64,000 bases of DNA. It comes from Spirochaetia bacterium. GTDB lineage: Bacteria; Spirochaetota; Spirochaetia; Treponematales; Treponemataceae. Shown piece by piece: positions 43,246 through 52,078 of this stretch. The DNA is taken from contig CAAGBC010000049.1 of the NCBI GenBank assembly GCA_900767955.1, positions 40,683 through 104,682 on the forward strand. Direction: 5' to 3'. The notes below the pieces were generated by a model. The model saw only the letters and a list, made by a program, of their open reading frames with translations. It was not told where the DNA came from and searched no databases. Numbering within the stretch: position 1 is the stretch's first letter; the number at the start of each line of letters is the position of its first letter. A program made the position numbers and the translations under genes.

Positions 43246-44514
43246 ATGGAAAAAAATAAATCATCTGGAATACCAGCAAAAAAAGTAATTCTTAAAACTT
43301 ATGAAGGATATGTTCCTTATTTACAAAAAATAATGAAGAATATTCAAAATCGTTTAAAGGAAAACTTAAAACTGTCTTCACAACCAACATACAAAGAAAG
43401 AATAAAAAGTTTTAACAGCTATTATAAAAAATTATTACGATTAAAACCTACGGAAGCAATAGAATCTTCATCATTAGTTTGTTTGACAGATATGATGGGT
43501 ATTAGAATTATATGTACTTTCTTAGAAGATGTTTCCGATGTAAAAGACCAAATAAAAGAATTATTTGATGTTAAAGAAATTGAAATAAAAGGTTCTTCAC
43601 AAAGTTTTAAAGAATTTGGTTATGAATCAGTTCATGTTTTGATTGCTGTTCCAGAAGATTGTTTTCCTACAGAAGATTTTTATGATGAAGATGGTAATAA
43701 ATTAATTTTACCAAAAGAAGCTGTTTGTGAAATTCAAATTAGAACTATTTTGCAGGATGCTTGGGCAGAAGTTGAACATGAATTAATTTACAAAACTGAA
43801 TTTACTCCTTTTGATATGCCATTGAAACGAAAACTTGCATCTATGAATGCATCTTTAAGTTTGGCAGATATTATTTTCCAGGAAATTAGAGATTATCAGA
43901 AAAATTTGCAAGTTGAAATGAATGAAAGACATCGTTCATTTTATGAAAAAGCTGATGAACTTACTTTAACACATTCTGATCAGTTAAAAGCTCAAAAGAA
44001 TATAGAAAGACTTAATCCTTATATTCGAGGAACTATTGATGATATGTTGCTTGAGGCTATTCATGCACATAACAATCAACAGTTAGATACTGCAATAGAA
44101 ATTTATACAAGAATTATTGAGTCTAAGCCAACTCCAAATAATATTGTTTTATCTGTTATTCATAAACATAGAGGAATGGCTTATTTTAGTAAAAATGATT
44201 TTGAAAATGCACTTAATGATTTTGATTCTTCATTTGAATTAGATAATTCAAGTTTTAGAGCAATTTATTATAAAGGAATTGTATTTAGTATTCAAAAGAA
44301 ATTTAGAGAATCTATTGAATGTTTTACAAAATCTTTAGAATTAAATGAATATCAATCACACACTTATTTTAGACGGGCTTTAGCTTTTTATGAATTAGGT
44401 GAATATGAAAATTCTATGAGCGATCTTATTGCTGCTCAAAAATTAGGGTTACCAGAGGAAGAAACAAAAAATTTACATAATAAATTAATAGAAAAATTTG
44501 ATATGAAAATGTAA
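43246..44514 (+). CDS. RelA/SpoT-type small alarmone synthetase with C-terminal TPRs
   Basis: 422 aa. Residues ~10-215 form a (p)ppGpp synthetase domain: YKERIKSFNSYYKKL, LTDMMGIRIICTF, FGYESVHVLI and CEIQIRTILQDAWAEVEHEL are the expected nucleotide-binding and catalytic segments. There is no HD hydrolase domain and no TGS/ACT regulatory part. Residues ~270-420 hold about four TPRs. ATG 43246 has AAGG about 11 nt upstream; an earlier GTG at 43237 is too close to it. Predicted to make alarmone under control of a protein bound by the TPRs. Confidence 0.85.
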   Translation: MEKNKSSGIPAKKVILKTYEGYVPYLQKIMKNIQNRLKENLKLSSQPTYKERIKSFNSYYKKLLRLKPTEAIESSSLVCLTDMMGIRIICTFLEDVSDVKDQIKELFDVKEIEIKGSSQSFKEFGYESVHVLIAVPEDCFPTEDFYDEDGNKLILPKEAVCEIQIRTILQDAWAEVEHELIYKTEFTPFDMPLKRKLASMNASLSLADIIFQEIRDYQKNLQVEMNERHRSFYEKADELTLTHSDQLKAQKNIERLNPYIRGTIDDMLLEAIHAHNNQQLDTAIEIYTRIIESKPTPNNIVLSVIHKHRGMAYFSKNDFENALNDFDSSFELDNSSFRAIYYKGIVFSIQKKFRESIECFTKSLELNEYQSHTYFRRALAFYELGEYENSMSDLIAAQKLGLPEEETKNLHNKLIEKFDMKM

Positions 44515-44543
44515 AAAAAAATAAAAAAAATATAAATTTGGTA

Positions 44544-44572
44544 TTGACCAAATAAATTATATTTGGTATATT
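44544..44572 (+). promoter_or_regulatory. tRNA-Glu promoter
   Basis: TTGACC (44544-44549), 17-bp spacer, TATATT (44567-44572). ATTTGG-TATTGA-CCAAAT forms an inverted repeat over the -35, and ATTTGGTAT occurs twice, 24 bp apart. Confidence 0.7.
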
Positions 44573-44597
44573 ATCAAAGTCAGTTACGAACTGATAT

Positions 44598-44669
44598 GTC
44601 TCCTTCGTCTAGTGGTTAGGACATCGGGTTTTCATCCCGACAACAGCAGTTCAATTCTGCTAGGAGATG
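44598..44669 (+). tRNA. tRNA-Glu (anticodon TTC)
   Basis: Cloverleaf: acceptor GTCTCCT (44598-44604) with AGGAGAT (44662-44668, one G-U), anticodon stem TCGGG/CCCGA with loop TTTTCAT giving TTC, and T-arm GCAG-TTCAATT-CTGC. The discriminator is G; CCA is not encoded. It has its own promoter and terminator. Confidence 0.96.
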
Positions 44670-44706
44670 AAAAAGCCTTACAGCTTACTTTGTAAGGCTT
44701 TTTTTA
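44670..44706 (+). terminator. terminator after tRNA-Glu
   Basis: AAAAGCCTTAC (44671-44681) pairs with GTAAGGCTTTT (44692-44702), then more T. The ~140 bp from here to rho hold no other feature I can support. Confidence 0.85.
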
Positions 44707-44846
44707 TTCGTGTGTATAATTTTTATATAATGGAAAAAAGCCAAGATTAATATTTTGTTTCTTGAGCAGATAAATTCCACGCTAATATAGTCATTCTTTT
44801 ATTAATAATAAATTTCTTATATTAAATCATTTACATGGAGTATTTT

Positions 44847-46646
44847 ATGGCCTTGCGTAAACAGCGTTCTGGAGAGGCAAAAGAAGAACAAGGTTTGACA
44901 AACGATTCAAATCAAACTCAACTTGATTTTGATTCTCAGCCAACTTCTTATGAAAGTTCAGATTCTATTTCTGAAGAACAAGTAGATTATTCAGAAGCCG
45001 AAAAGAATCTTGGTTCTGAAGAAAATGAAACAGTTGAAGAGAATTCTGATTCAGAACAATCAGAGCAACCTGCAAAAGTTGTTAAACCACGAAAGCGTGC
45101 AGTAATAAAAGTAGACCGTTCTAATTCCGAAAAAAAATCAAAAGAAAATCAAGATTCTAATACAGAATCAGAAGAAACTTCCAATTCAGAAAATAATCAT
45201 TCAAATCAAAGATGGAACAATAATTCAAGATATGGTTTAAGACGTCCAAATCACAGAAATAATTTTCAGCGTTCTGAAAGTCGTATGGAAATGCCTGTTC
45301 CTACAAATGCAATTGATCCTTCAATTTTGCAAAATTCTACTGAAGCAACAGATGATAATGAATCTAAGCCTCGTCTTTTAATTAATGATTTAACAGCAAT
45401 GGGAATGCATGAATTAAGAGATTTAGCTATGAAATATGGCTTTAATTCAGATGATCTTGCTCCAATGAAAAAACAGGAACTTATTTTTGTTATATTAAAA
45501 GCACATACTGAACATGGTGGTATTATTTTTGCTTCTGGTGCGTTGGAAATTCTTCCTGATGGATATGGATTTTTGCGTTCACCACAGAATAGTTATTTAC
45601 CAGGTCCTGATGATATTTATATTTCACCAAGTCAGATTCGTTTGTTCAACTTGAAGACAGGTGACACAATTTACGGACAAACTCGTTCTCCAAAAGAAGG
45701 GGAAAGATTCTTTGCTTTGCTTCGTATTGAAACTGTAAACTTTGATGAACCTCGTGTTGCACAAACTCGTATTCCTTTTGAAAATCTTACACCGTTATAT
45801 CCTAAAGAAAAATTGCAGCTTGAAACTGTTTCTACTGAACTTTCTACTCGTATTGTTGATTTGTTCAGTCCAATCGGAAAAGGGCAGCGTCTTTTGATTG
45901 TTGCTCCTCCAAAAGCTGGTAAAACAACTTTGATGCAGCGTGTTGCAAATGCAATTACAACAAATCATCCTGAAGTATATCTTATTGTGTTGTTAATTGA
46001 TGAACGACCAGAAGAAGTTACAGAGATGGAACGCTCAATTAAGGCAGAAGTTATTTCTTCTACTTTTGATGAACAGGCTACAAGACATGTTCAAGTTGCT
46101 GAAATGGTTTTGGAAAAAGCTAAACGCCTTGTTGAACATAAACGGGATGTTGTAATTTTCTTGGATAGTATTACTCGTTTGGCTCGTGCTTATAACCAGA
46201 CAGTTCCTACTTCTGGAAAAGTTTTAAGTGGTGGTGTTGATTCTAATGCTCTTCATAAACCAAAAAGATTCTTTGGTGCTGCTCGTAATGTGGAAGAAGG
46301 TGGTTCATTGACAATTATTTCTACTGCTCTGATTGAAACTGGTAGCCGCATGGACGAAGTTATTTTTGAAGAATTCAAAGGAACTGGAAACAGTGAAATT
46401 GACCTTGATAGAAAAATTGCTGAAAGACGCTTGTTCCCTGCAATTAATATTAAGAAGTCTGGAACTCGTAAAGAAGAATTACTTCTTACAGAATATGAAC
46501 TTCAGAAATTATGGGTATTAAGAAAAGTTCTTAATCCAATGGAAGATGTTGATATTATTGAGTTGTTGCTTGACAGAATGAAGAAAACAAAAACTAACGA
46601 AGCTTTCTTGGCTTCTATGAATGCAGGTTCTGCAGCTGATATGTAA
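44847..46646 (+). CDS. rho: transcription termination factor Rho
   Basis: Hexameric RNA helicase ending transcripts, 599 aa. The N-terminal ~150 residues are a low-complexity insert rich in Ser, Glu, Asn and Gln. Then follow the Rho N-terminal domain (LLINDLTAMGMHELRDLAMK), the RNA-binding cold-shock fold (ILPDGYGFLRSPQNSYLPG) and the ATPase core: Walker A APPKAGKTTLMQ, VLLIDERPEEVTEMER, FLDSITRLARAYN and GGVDSNAL. ATG 44847 has GGAG 6 nt upstream; the ATG at 44835 overlaps that site. Confidence 0.97.
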   Translation: MALRKQRSGEAKEEQGLTNDSNQTQLDFDSQPTSYESSDSISEEQVDYSEAEKNLGSEENETVEENSDSEQSEQPAKVVKPRKRAVIKVDRSNSEKKSKENQDSNTESEETSNSENNHSNQRWNNNSRYGLRRPNHRNNFQRSESRMEMPVPTNAIDPSILQNSTEATDDNESKPRLLINDLTAMGMHELRDLAMKYGFNSDDLAPMKKQELIFVILKAHTEHGGIIFASGALEILPDGYGFLRSPQNSYLPGPDDIYISPSQIRLFNLKTGDTIYGQTRSPKEGERFFALLRIETVNFDEPRVAQTRIPFENLTPLYPKEKLQLETVSTELSTRIVDLFSPIGKGQRLLIVAPPKAGKTTLMQRVANAITTNHPEVYLIVLLIDERPEEVTEMERSIKAEVISSTFDEQATRHVQVAEMVLEKAKRLVEHKRDVVIFLDSITRLARAYNQTVPTSGKVLSGGVDSNALHKPKRFFGAARNVEEGGSLTIISTALIETGSRMDEVIFEEFKGTGNSEIDLDRKIAERRLFPAINIKKSGTRKEELLLTEYELQKLWVLRKVLNPMEDVDIIELLLDRMKKTKTNEAFLASMNAGSAADM

Positions 46647-46771
46647 TTGTATATTATATACTTGAATTTTTTTAATGTATAATATAAACTTTTAATAATA
46701 TTTTATTTTGATTTTGTGATAGTGGCTTGAATTTATTTCCGCACTGTCGGGCAAAATCTAGGGAGATTCTG

Positions 46772-46981
46772 ATGAAAAAAGATACACATCCAGAGTACAA
46801 TCTTACAAAAATTACTTGTGTATGTGGTAATGTAATTGAAACACGTTCAACAGTAAAAAATATTAATGTTGAAATTTGTTCTGCTTGTCACCCATTCTAC
46901 ACAGGAAAACAGAAACTTGTTGATACAGCAGGTCGTATTGATCGCTTCAACAAACGCTATGGAATTAAAGCAGATAACTAA
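46772..46981 (+). CDS. rpmE: 50S ribosomal protein L31
   Basis: 69 aa, zinc-binding (C+) type: ITCVCGNVIETRST and EICSACHPFYTGKQKLVDTA give four metal-ligand positions. ATG 46772 follows GGGAGA; the reading extending to 46727 has no homology. It follows rho after 125 bp and ends at a strong terminator. rho-rpmE order is usual in treponemes. Confidence 0.97.
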   Translation: MKKDTHPEYNLTKITCVCGNVIETRSTVKNINVEICSACHPFYTGKQKLVDTAGRIDRFNKRYGIKADN

Positions 46982-46991
46982 TAAGTTTGCT

Positions 46992-47025
46992 AAAAAAAAG
47001 AGTTGCATTTGCAACTCTTTTTTTT
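46992..47025. terminator. bidirectional terminator after rpmE
   Basis: GAGTTGC and GCAACTC around an ATTT loop, extended by an eight-base A-run and T-run; also serves the convergent flavin-reductase-like gene. Confidence 0.9.
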
Positions 47026-47056
47026 ATGCTTTATTGTAAAAATGTAATTATTTTTA

Positions 47057-47617
47057 TTAGTTTTCTATTTCTTTTCCGTCACTAAAAGCATTTCCTACTT
47101 TTTCACCAAAGCTTATATAATCATGATTCATTGCATCGTAAATAATTGGCTTGAATTTTGATAAATCAATTTTATCGTTTGTGAGAATTGTATCATCTAT
47201 TAATGTGTTTACAACTTCTGCAATAACTTGTTCAGTTGATTCATCATAACTTATTAATTTGCATTCCATTGTTAATGGATATTCGTTTATGATTGGCGCA
47301 TCTACATTTTGGCTTTTGGAATATGTTAGGCCTGCTTTTGTAACTTTATCTGTAATTTTGTTTCCTGTGGTAATTCCAAAAAAATCTGATTCTTTTAGGT
47401 GATTTACATCAGCAACGCTAACAGTGAATGCATTGTGTTCCTTTATGTTTTTTACTGTTTTATGATTTTTATCTAATATAATAGAAATTTTTGTGTAATC
47501 ACAAACTGCGCCCCAAGCTGCGTTCATTGCGTTTGCAGTTCCATCTTCATTATATGAAGCAATAATTAAAACTGGTTGTGGATAAATTAATGGTTTGTTT
47601 CCAAAGTCTTTTTTCAT
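47057..47617 (-). CDS. flavin reductase-like (flavoredoxin) protein
   Basis: 186 aa FMN-binding split-barrel protein of the DIM6/NTAB type: PVLIIASYNEDGTANAMNAA, WGAVCDYTKISIILDKNHKT, and NAFTVSVADVNHLKESDFFG. Likely binds FMN and transfers electrons or reduces flavin; partner unknown. AGGAA precedes the ATG. It is monocistronic, between rpmE and a divergent pseudouridine synthase gene. Confidence 0.85.
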   Translation of the reverse strand: MKKDFGNKPLIYPQPVLIIASYNEDGTANAMNAAWGAVCDYTKISIILDKNHKTVKNIKEHNAFTVSVADVNHLKESDFFGITTGNKITDKVTKAGLTYSKSQNVDAPIINEYPLTMECKLISYDESTEQVIAEVVNTLIDDTILTNDKIDLSKFKPIIYDAMNHDYISFGEKVGNAFSDGKEIEN

Positions 47618-47689
47618 ATTTTATTCCTGATTGTGTTTTATTTAGTTTAATTTATATAAAATTTACTATATAATATTTTTCGTTTCAAT

Positions 47690-48430
47690 ATGAAAGTTAT
47701 GTTTGAAAGAAGAATTGATTCAATTTTAGTTCAGCAAGGTTTTTGTTCTAAGCGAAGTGTAAAAAATTTTGTAAAAAATAATAATATTTTGATAAATGAT
47801 GTTCCTTGTGAAAATTCTAAACAATTGGTTGATTTAGAAAAAGATGTGATATGCGTTAATTCCGTGGTTTTGCCAAAAATTGAATATACTTATGTTTTGA
47901 TGAATAAACCTTTGGGATATGTTTGTTCCACGGTTTCGGATAGAAGCAAAGTTGTTTATGATTTGTTGCCTTTGGAATTTCAGAAGTTGAATTTACATTG
48001 TGTGGGACGATTGGATAAAGATACAGAAGGACTTTTGCTTTTTACAAACGACGGAAATTTTTCTGATTATCTTATGCGAAGTGAAAATCATATTTTTAAA
48101 ACTTATTATGTGGAATTAGAAAACTCTGTAAGCGTTGATGAACAGCAACAATATGTTGTTCAGTTTGGGAATGGGATTTTTCTTGAAGGCGAAAAAAAAG
48201 CAGAAAGTTTTGTGACATTACCTGCTACTTTGGAATGGATTTCTGATAAAAGTTGTAATATCACAATTTGTGAAGGAAAATTCCACCAAGTGCGCCGAAT
48301 GTTTTTTGCAATGAAAAATGAAGTGACTTTTTTGAAGAGAATTGCAATTGGAAAATTGTTTTTGGGTTCTTGTGTTCAGTTGGGAAATTGCGTGAAATTA
48401 ACAAAAGAAGATATTATGAATTTACTGTAA
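47690..48430 (+). CDS. RsuA-family RNA pseudouridine synthase
   Basis: 246 aa. An N-terminal S4 RNA-binding domain (RRIDSILVQQGFCSKRSVKN) precedes the synthase domain with catalytic Asp in CVGRLDKDTEGLLLFTNDG, plus YVLMNKPLGYVCST and EGKFHQVRRMFFAM. It would modify 16S or 23S rRNA; the exact uridine is unclear. No ribosome-binding site is visible; a TATAAT (47669-47674) would give a leader of only about 9 nt. ATG 47699 is an alternative start. Confidence 0.9.
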   Translation: MKVMFERRIDSILVQQGFCSKRSVKNFVKNNNILINDVPCENSKQLVDLEKDVICVNSVVLPKIEYTYVLMNKPLGYVCSTVSDRSKVVYDLLPLEFQKLNLHCVGRLDKDTEGLLLFTNDGNFSDYLMRSENHIFKTYYVELENSVSVDEQQQYVVQFGNGIFLEGEKKAESFVTLPATLEWISDKSCNITICEGKFHQVRRMFFAMKNEVTFLKRIAIGKLFLGSCVQLGNCVKLTKEDIMNLL

Positions 48431-48480
48431 TAGATTTTTTGCTTGTTCTAGTAACAAAAAATTATATAAGTCAAAATGTG

Positions 48481-48495
48481 TGTTACAATAGTATC
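48481..48495 (+). promoter_or_regulatory. promoter of the WYL regulator, leaderless geometry
   Basis: Extended -10 TG-T-TACAAT (48481-48489) ends six bases before ATG 48496. No good -35 and no Shine-Dalgarno. Confidence 0.45.
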
Positions 48496-49485
48496 ATGGC
48501 AAACAAAAATAATAGAGATGAAAAAATTAGAAATCAGCGTTTATTTCAGCTTGTGGAATTTATTCGTAATGGGAATTATCCAAATGTTCCTATGATGAAA
48601 AAGGAATATGAAGTTTCCCGTAGTACAATAATGCGTGATTTGGAATTTTTAAAAAGTAGATATAATGCTCCAATTGAATATTCTGTGGAACATAAAGGTT
48701 ATTATTTTTCTGATCCAACTTTTATGATAAAAACTCTTTTGTTGACAGAAGGGGAGCTTTTTGCAGTTCATACGATTCTTCCGTTGATGGAACAGTATAA
48801 AAATACACCGCTTGAAACTACATTTAAATCGATAATTTCAAAAATGATGGAAATGCTTCCGAATAAAGTTCAAATTGATTCATTGATGAACAGAAATAAT
48901 ATTCATTTTATTAAAGATCCGCTTCCGCAAATTGATGAAAAAGTTTTTAATTCCATTTTTTTAGCTATTGATAAAGAATGTTCTGTGGAATTTGCATATC
49001 GTTCAATAAAAAAGAAGGAATATTCAATTAGAAAATTTGATCCTTATGTGGTTCTTTGTCAAAAAGGGAATTGGTATGTTCTTGGGTATTGTCATTTGCA
49101 TAATCGATTTAATGTTTACAGTCTTGCACGAATGAAAGAAATAAACATAACTGATGAATCGTTTTGCGTAAAAGAGGAATTTGATATAAATAATCATATT
49201 GATCCTGATTTTGGAATTTGGAGCAATGAATCAGTTCCGATGAAGATTGAATTATTGTTTACTTCAGATGTGAATACTTATATTTTGGAACGCACTTGGC
49301 ATGTGAATCAAGAATGTCATCAAAATGAAGACGGAAGTGTTTATTTAAGTTTTATGTCGAATCAGTTGCAAGAAACTTTTCATTGGGTTTTAACTTTTGG
49401 ATGTCATGTTACTGTGCTAAATCCTCCTGAATTAAAAAATCTAGTTCAGGAAGAAATAAAGAAAATGTGTGAAGTTTATAAATAA
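48496..49485 (+). CDS. HTH and WYL-domain transcriptional regulator
   Basis: 329 aa. N-terminal winged HTH (FQLVEFIRNGNYPNVPMMKK, SRSTIMRDLEFLKSRYNAP), then a WYL domain at ~residues 155-225 (VEFAYRSIKKKEYSIRKFDP, GNWYVLGYCHLHNRFNVYSL) and a C-terminal WCX-like extension. WYL proteins sense nucleic acid or nucleotide ligands in DNA-damage and phage-defence contexts. It lies about 8 kb from the CRISPR locus, too far to infer control. ATG 48496 is preferred; a longer reading overlaps the pseudouridine synthase gene. Confidence 0.88.
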   Translation: MANKNNRDEKIRNQRLFQLVEFIRNGNYPNVPMMKKEYEVSRSTIMRDLEFLKSRYNAPIEYSVEHKGYYFSDPTFMIKTLLLTEGELFAVHTILPLMEQYKNTPLETTFKSIISKMMEMLPNKVQIDSLMNRNNIHFIKDPLPQIDEKVFNSIFLAIDKECSVEFAYRSIKKKEYSIRKFDPYVVLCQKGNWYVLGYCHLHNRFNVYSLARMKEINITDESFCVKEEFDINNHIDPDFGIWSNESVPMKIELLFTSDVNTYILERTWHVNQECHQNEDGSVYLSFMSNQLQETFHWVLTFGCHVTVLNPPELKNLVQEEIKKMCEVYK

Positions 49486-49550
49486 TTTTTTTTTAAGTAA
49501 AAGAAATTACAAAAGTTTAATTTTAGATAGAGTATAATAGAAGAAAGTTT

Positions 49551-50306
49551 ATGAAATATAACCATGTTGTGCCTGCAACATTTTTATCTCGTCCAAATCG
49601 TTTTATTGCAAAAGTATGTCTTTGTGATGGTCGGGAAGAAACTGTTCATGTAAAAAATACTGGGCGATGCAAAGAATTGTTAATTCCAGGATGTAATGTT
49701 TATCTTGAAAAATCAGAAAATCCTAATCGTAAAACTTTGTATGATTTGATTGCTGTGGAAAAACGCTATGATGAAATTTTTGATTGGGGAATTTTTCCTT
49801 TTGCTTTTCGGAAGCGAATGAATGATGGAAAGGAAAAAACTCTTTTATTTAATATCGATAGCCAGGCTCCAAATAAAGTTGTTCTTGAATGGCTAAAAAA
49901 ACAAGATTATTCTGTAATAAAACCTGAGTTCACTTTTGGAAAATCCAGATTTGATTTTTATTTGGAAAAAATTGATTCTGTTACGGGAAAAACAGAAAAA
50001 ATTCTTATGGATGTAAAAGGCTGTACTTTGGAAATTGATGGCGTTGGATATTTTCCTGATGCTCCAACGGAACGAGGCGTAAAACATTTGAATGAACTTT
50101 CCGACGCAATTGGTGAAGGTTATAAATCTGTTTTGGCTTTTGTGATTCAGATGGAAGGTGTGACAGAAGTTTTTCCAAATGTAAAAACTCATCCTGAATT
50201 TGCAGATGCTTTGGAAAATGCAAAAGCTTCTGGTGTGGAAGTGTGGTTTTTGCAGTGTGGTGTAACAGAAGATACTTTGGAAATTGTGGATGTAAAAAAT
50301 CATTAA
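49551..50306 (+). CDS. sfsA: SfsA family protein
   Basis: 251 aa with family segments RPNRFIAKVCLCDGREETVH, HVKNTGRCKELLIPG, SRFDFYLE, MDVKGCTLEIDGVGYFPDA and PTERGVKHLNEL. The D...ExK pattern suggests a nuclease-like fold; the role in sugar-fermentation regulation is poorly defined. TATAAT at 49533-49538 lies only 12 nt before the ATG, a very short leader. The macrodomain gene follows by 20 bp. Confidence 0.92.
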   Translation: MKYNHVVPATFLSRPNRFIAKVCLCDGREETVHVKNTGRCKELLIPGCNVYLEKSENPNRKTLYDLIAVEKRYDEIFDWGIFPFAFRKRMNDGKEKTLLFNIDSQAPNKVVLEWLKKQDYSVIKPEFTFGKSRFDFYLEKIDSVTGKTEKILMDVKGCTLEIDGVGYFPDAPTERGVKHLNELSDAIGEGYKSVLAFVIQMEGVTEVFPNVKTHPEFADALENAKASGVEVWFLQCGVTEDTLEIVDVKNH

Positions 50307-50326
50307 AATTAAACAGGAGGAACATT

Positions 50327-50833
50327 ATGGGAAAGTTAATAATCACTCAAGGTGATATTACAGCTTTTTGCGGAGATGCTATTGTGAATGCGGCAAATTC
50401 TAGTTTGCTTGGTGGTGGCGGCGTAGACGGTGCAATTCATAGAGCGGCGGGAAGGGAACTTTTTGCTGAATGTGCAACTCTTGGTGGCTGTGAAACTGGA
50501 GATGCTAAAATTACTAAGGGCTATAATCTTAAAGCAAAATATGTGATTCATACAGTTGGGCCAATTTTTTCGGAAAATAAGGCAGATGAATGTAAATCAC
50601 AGTTGGAAAGTTGTTATAAAAAATCTTTGGAACTTGCACAACAAAATAATTGTAAGTCTGTGGCTTTCCCTTTGATTAGTGCTGGAGTTTATGGATATCC
50701 TAAAAAACAAGCACTACAAGTTGCTGTTGATATGATTCAGATGTATGGCAAAAATTTGGATGTTGAAATTGTTCTTTTTGATAAGGAAGCTTGGGGAATT
50801 GCACAAGAAAATTTTTGGGATTTATTGAAATAA
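50327..50833 (+). CDS. macrodomain protein (ADP-ribose/O-acetyl-ADP-ribose hydrolase)
   Basis: 168 aa, a single macrodomain of the MacroD/YmdB type: TQGDITAFCGDAIVNAANSS, LLGGGGVDGAIHRAAG, YVIHTVGPIF and FPLISAGVYGYPKKQA. Removes ADP-ribose from proteins or nucleic acid, or hydrolyses O-acetyl-ADP-ribose. ATG 50327 has AGGAGG 6 nt upstream. Probably co-transcribed with sfsA. Confidence 0.93.
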   Translation: MGKLIITQGDITAFCGDAIVNAANSSLLGGGGVDGAIHRAAGRELFAECATLGGCETGDAKITKGYNLKAKYVIHTVGPIFSENKADECKSQLESCYKKSLELAQQNNCKSVAFPLISAGVYGYPKKQALQVAVDMIQMYGKNLDVEIVLFDKEAWGIAQENFWDLLK

Positions 50834-50888
50834 AAAAAAACGATATATTGGAAATAAATATAACAAAAATCTGTTAAAGGAAGATATT

Positions 50889-51683
50889 ATGCAAATTGAT
50901 GTAAATGAATTATTCAAAGAATTCGGAAATATTCCTCAAGTGGAAGCTATTGCTCTTGGTGGGTCTAGAGCGACTGGTCGAAATGATGAAAAATCTGATT
51001 ATGATGTGTACATTTATATTTCAGAATTAATTGATGAAAATATTAGAAAAGAGATTTTGAATAAATATTGTAAGTATATGGAAATTGGAAATTCATTTTG
51101 GGAATTAGAAGATGATGTTACATTAAATGATGGAATCGATATGGATATCATTTACAGAAATATGAATGAATTTGGGAATACAGTAAAATCTGTTGTGGAA
51201 GATTGTAATTCCTGGAATGGATATACAACTTGTTTGTGGCATAATTTGATAACTTCAAAAATTATAATTGACAAAAATGGAAAACTTTCGGAATTGCAAA
51301 GTAGATTTGATGTTCCGTATCCAAAAAAATTAAAGGAAAATATTGTTTCTAATAATTTAAAACTTTTGAATGGAATGTTGCCTTCTTTTGATATGCAAAT
51401 AAAAAAGGCTCAAAAGCGTGGTGATTTTGTTAGTGTAAATCACAGGGTAACTGAATTTCTTGCAAGTTATTTTGATGTAATTTTTGCATTGAACGAAATG
51501 ACTCATCCTGGTGAAAAGCGTATGCAAAGTATTTGTTCTGCTGAATGTAAAATTTTGCCAAATAATTTTGATGTAAATCTGAATAAACTTTTTGCCAATA
51601 TGTTTGGTGGCGATGCTTCATCTGTTATTGATGAAATTGTTCAAGAAATTCAAAAGTTGTGTATTTCTGAATTGCAAAAGTAA
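50889..51683 (+). CDS. nucleotidyltransferase of the Pol-beta superfamily
   Basis: 264 aa. The N-terminal domain has the GSRATGRNDEKSDYDVYIYI motif (GxxR...SDxDxxv) and a third acidic residue in GIDMDIIYR, all intact. The helical C-terminal half is DUF4037-like. Members transfer a nucleotide to antibiotics, proteins or RNA; the substrate here is unknown. AAAGGAAG precedes the ATG. A terminator follows, closing the sfsA-macrodomain-nucleotidyltransferase run. Confidence 0.85.
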   Translation: MQIDVNELFKEFGNIPQVEAIALGGSRATGRNDEKSDYDVYIYISELIDENIRKEILNKYCKYMEIGNSFWELEDDVTLNDGIDMDIIYRNMNEFGNTVKSVVEDCNSWNGYTTCLWHNLITSKIIIDKNGKLSELQSRFDVPYPKKLKENIVSNNLKLLNGMLPSFDMQIKKAQKRGDFVSVNHRVTEFLASYFDVIFALNEMTHPGEKRMQSICSAECKILPNNFDVNLNKLFANMFGGDASSVIDEIVQEIQKLCISELQK

Positions 51684-51706
51684 ATAAGTTATTTTGTTTG
51701 TGTGTG

Positions 51707-51742
51707 GGGATATTTTCTTTTTGGAAATATCCCTTTTTTTTT
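51707..51742 (+). terminator. terminator after the nucleotidyltransferase gene
   Basis: GGGATATTT (51707-51715) pairs with AAATATCCC (51725-51733), followed by nine T. Confidence 0.9.
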
Positions 51743-51786
51743 ACAGATGTAGCGTTTATTGCGACAGTAGATGTGGTATAATGGAA
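51741..51786 (+). repeat. promoter-like repeat, copy A
   Basis: About 37 of 46 positions match copy B at 56453-56499, including GCGACA, TGT and GTATAAT in register (TATAAT 51777-51782). The following ~100 bp also share a G-rich patch and an AT-rich tail with copy B. A 34-codon reading from ATG 51781 (MERMPHGL...) follows, but I do not support it as a gene. Confidence 0.55.
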
Positions 51787-51984
51787 AGGATGCCACACGG
51801 ATTGGAAAATGCTATGCATTTTCTTTTGCGGGGATTAATTTTTTGTAAATGTGGATATTATAATATATGTGATGGAAGGAAATAAAAATGATTATAAAAT
51901 ATTAATGTATAATCTTTTTTGAGAGTAATTAATATTTGAATTTTGATTGAGAAGTTTTATATATTTTTTTTATAAATTAATTAT

Positions 51985-52060
51985 GGGCTCGTGAGCCTGT
52001 GAAAATATGTAGCGAAGCGGAATATTTTCACAATAAACCACCTGCTATTGACGGGTGGTT
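51985..52060. repeat. three consecutive hairpins downstream of the glycosyltransferase gene
   Basis: GGCTC-GT-GAGCC (51986-51997); GTGAAAATAT/ATATTTTCAC (51999-52008, 52022-52031) with loop GTAGCGAAGCGGA; AACCACC/GGTGGTT (52036-52042, 52054-52060). They lie just beyond the stop of the minus-strand glycosyltransferase gene. No T-run follows, so this is probably a dispersed palindromic element. The rest of 51790-52078 shows no gene. Confidence 0.6.
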
Positions 52061-52078
52061 ATGATTGTGTAAAATTTT

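Noticed and set aside
49893..50346. Minus-strand frames opposite sfsA
   Set aside because: Phe/His/Gln-rich shadows of a conserved gene with no start signals.
51781..51885. Small Cys-containing frame (MERMPHGLENAMHF...) after repeat copy A
   Set aside because: No ribosome-binding site, only 34 codons and no convincing similarity; noted only as part of the repeat.
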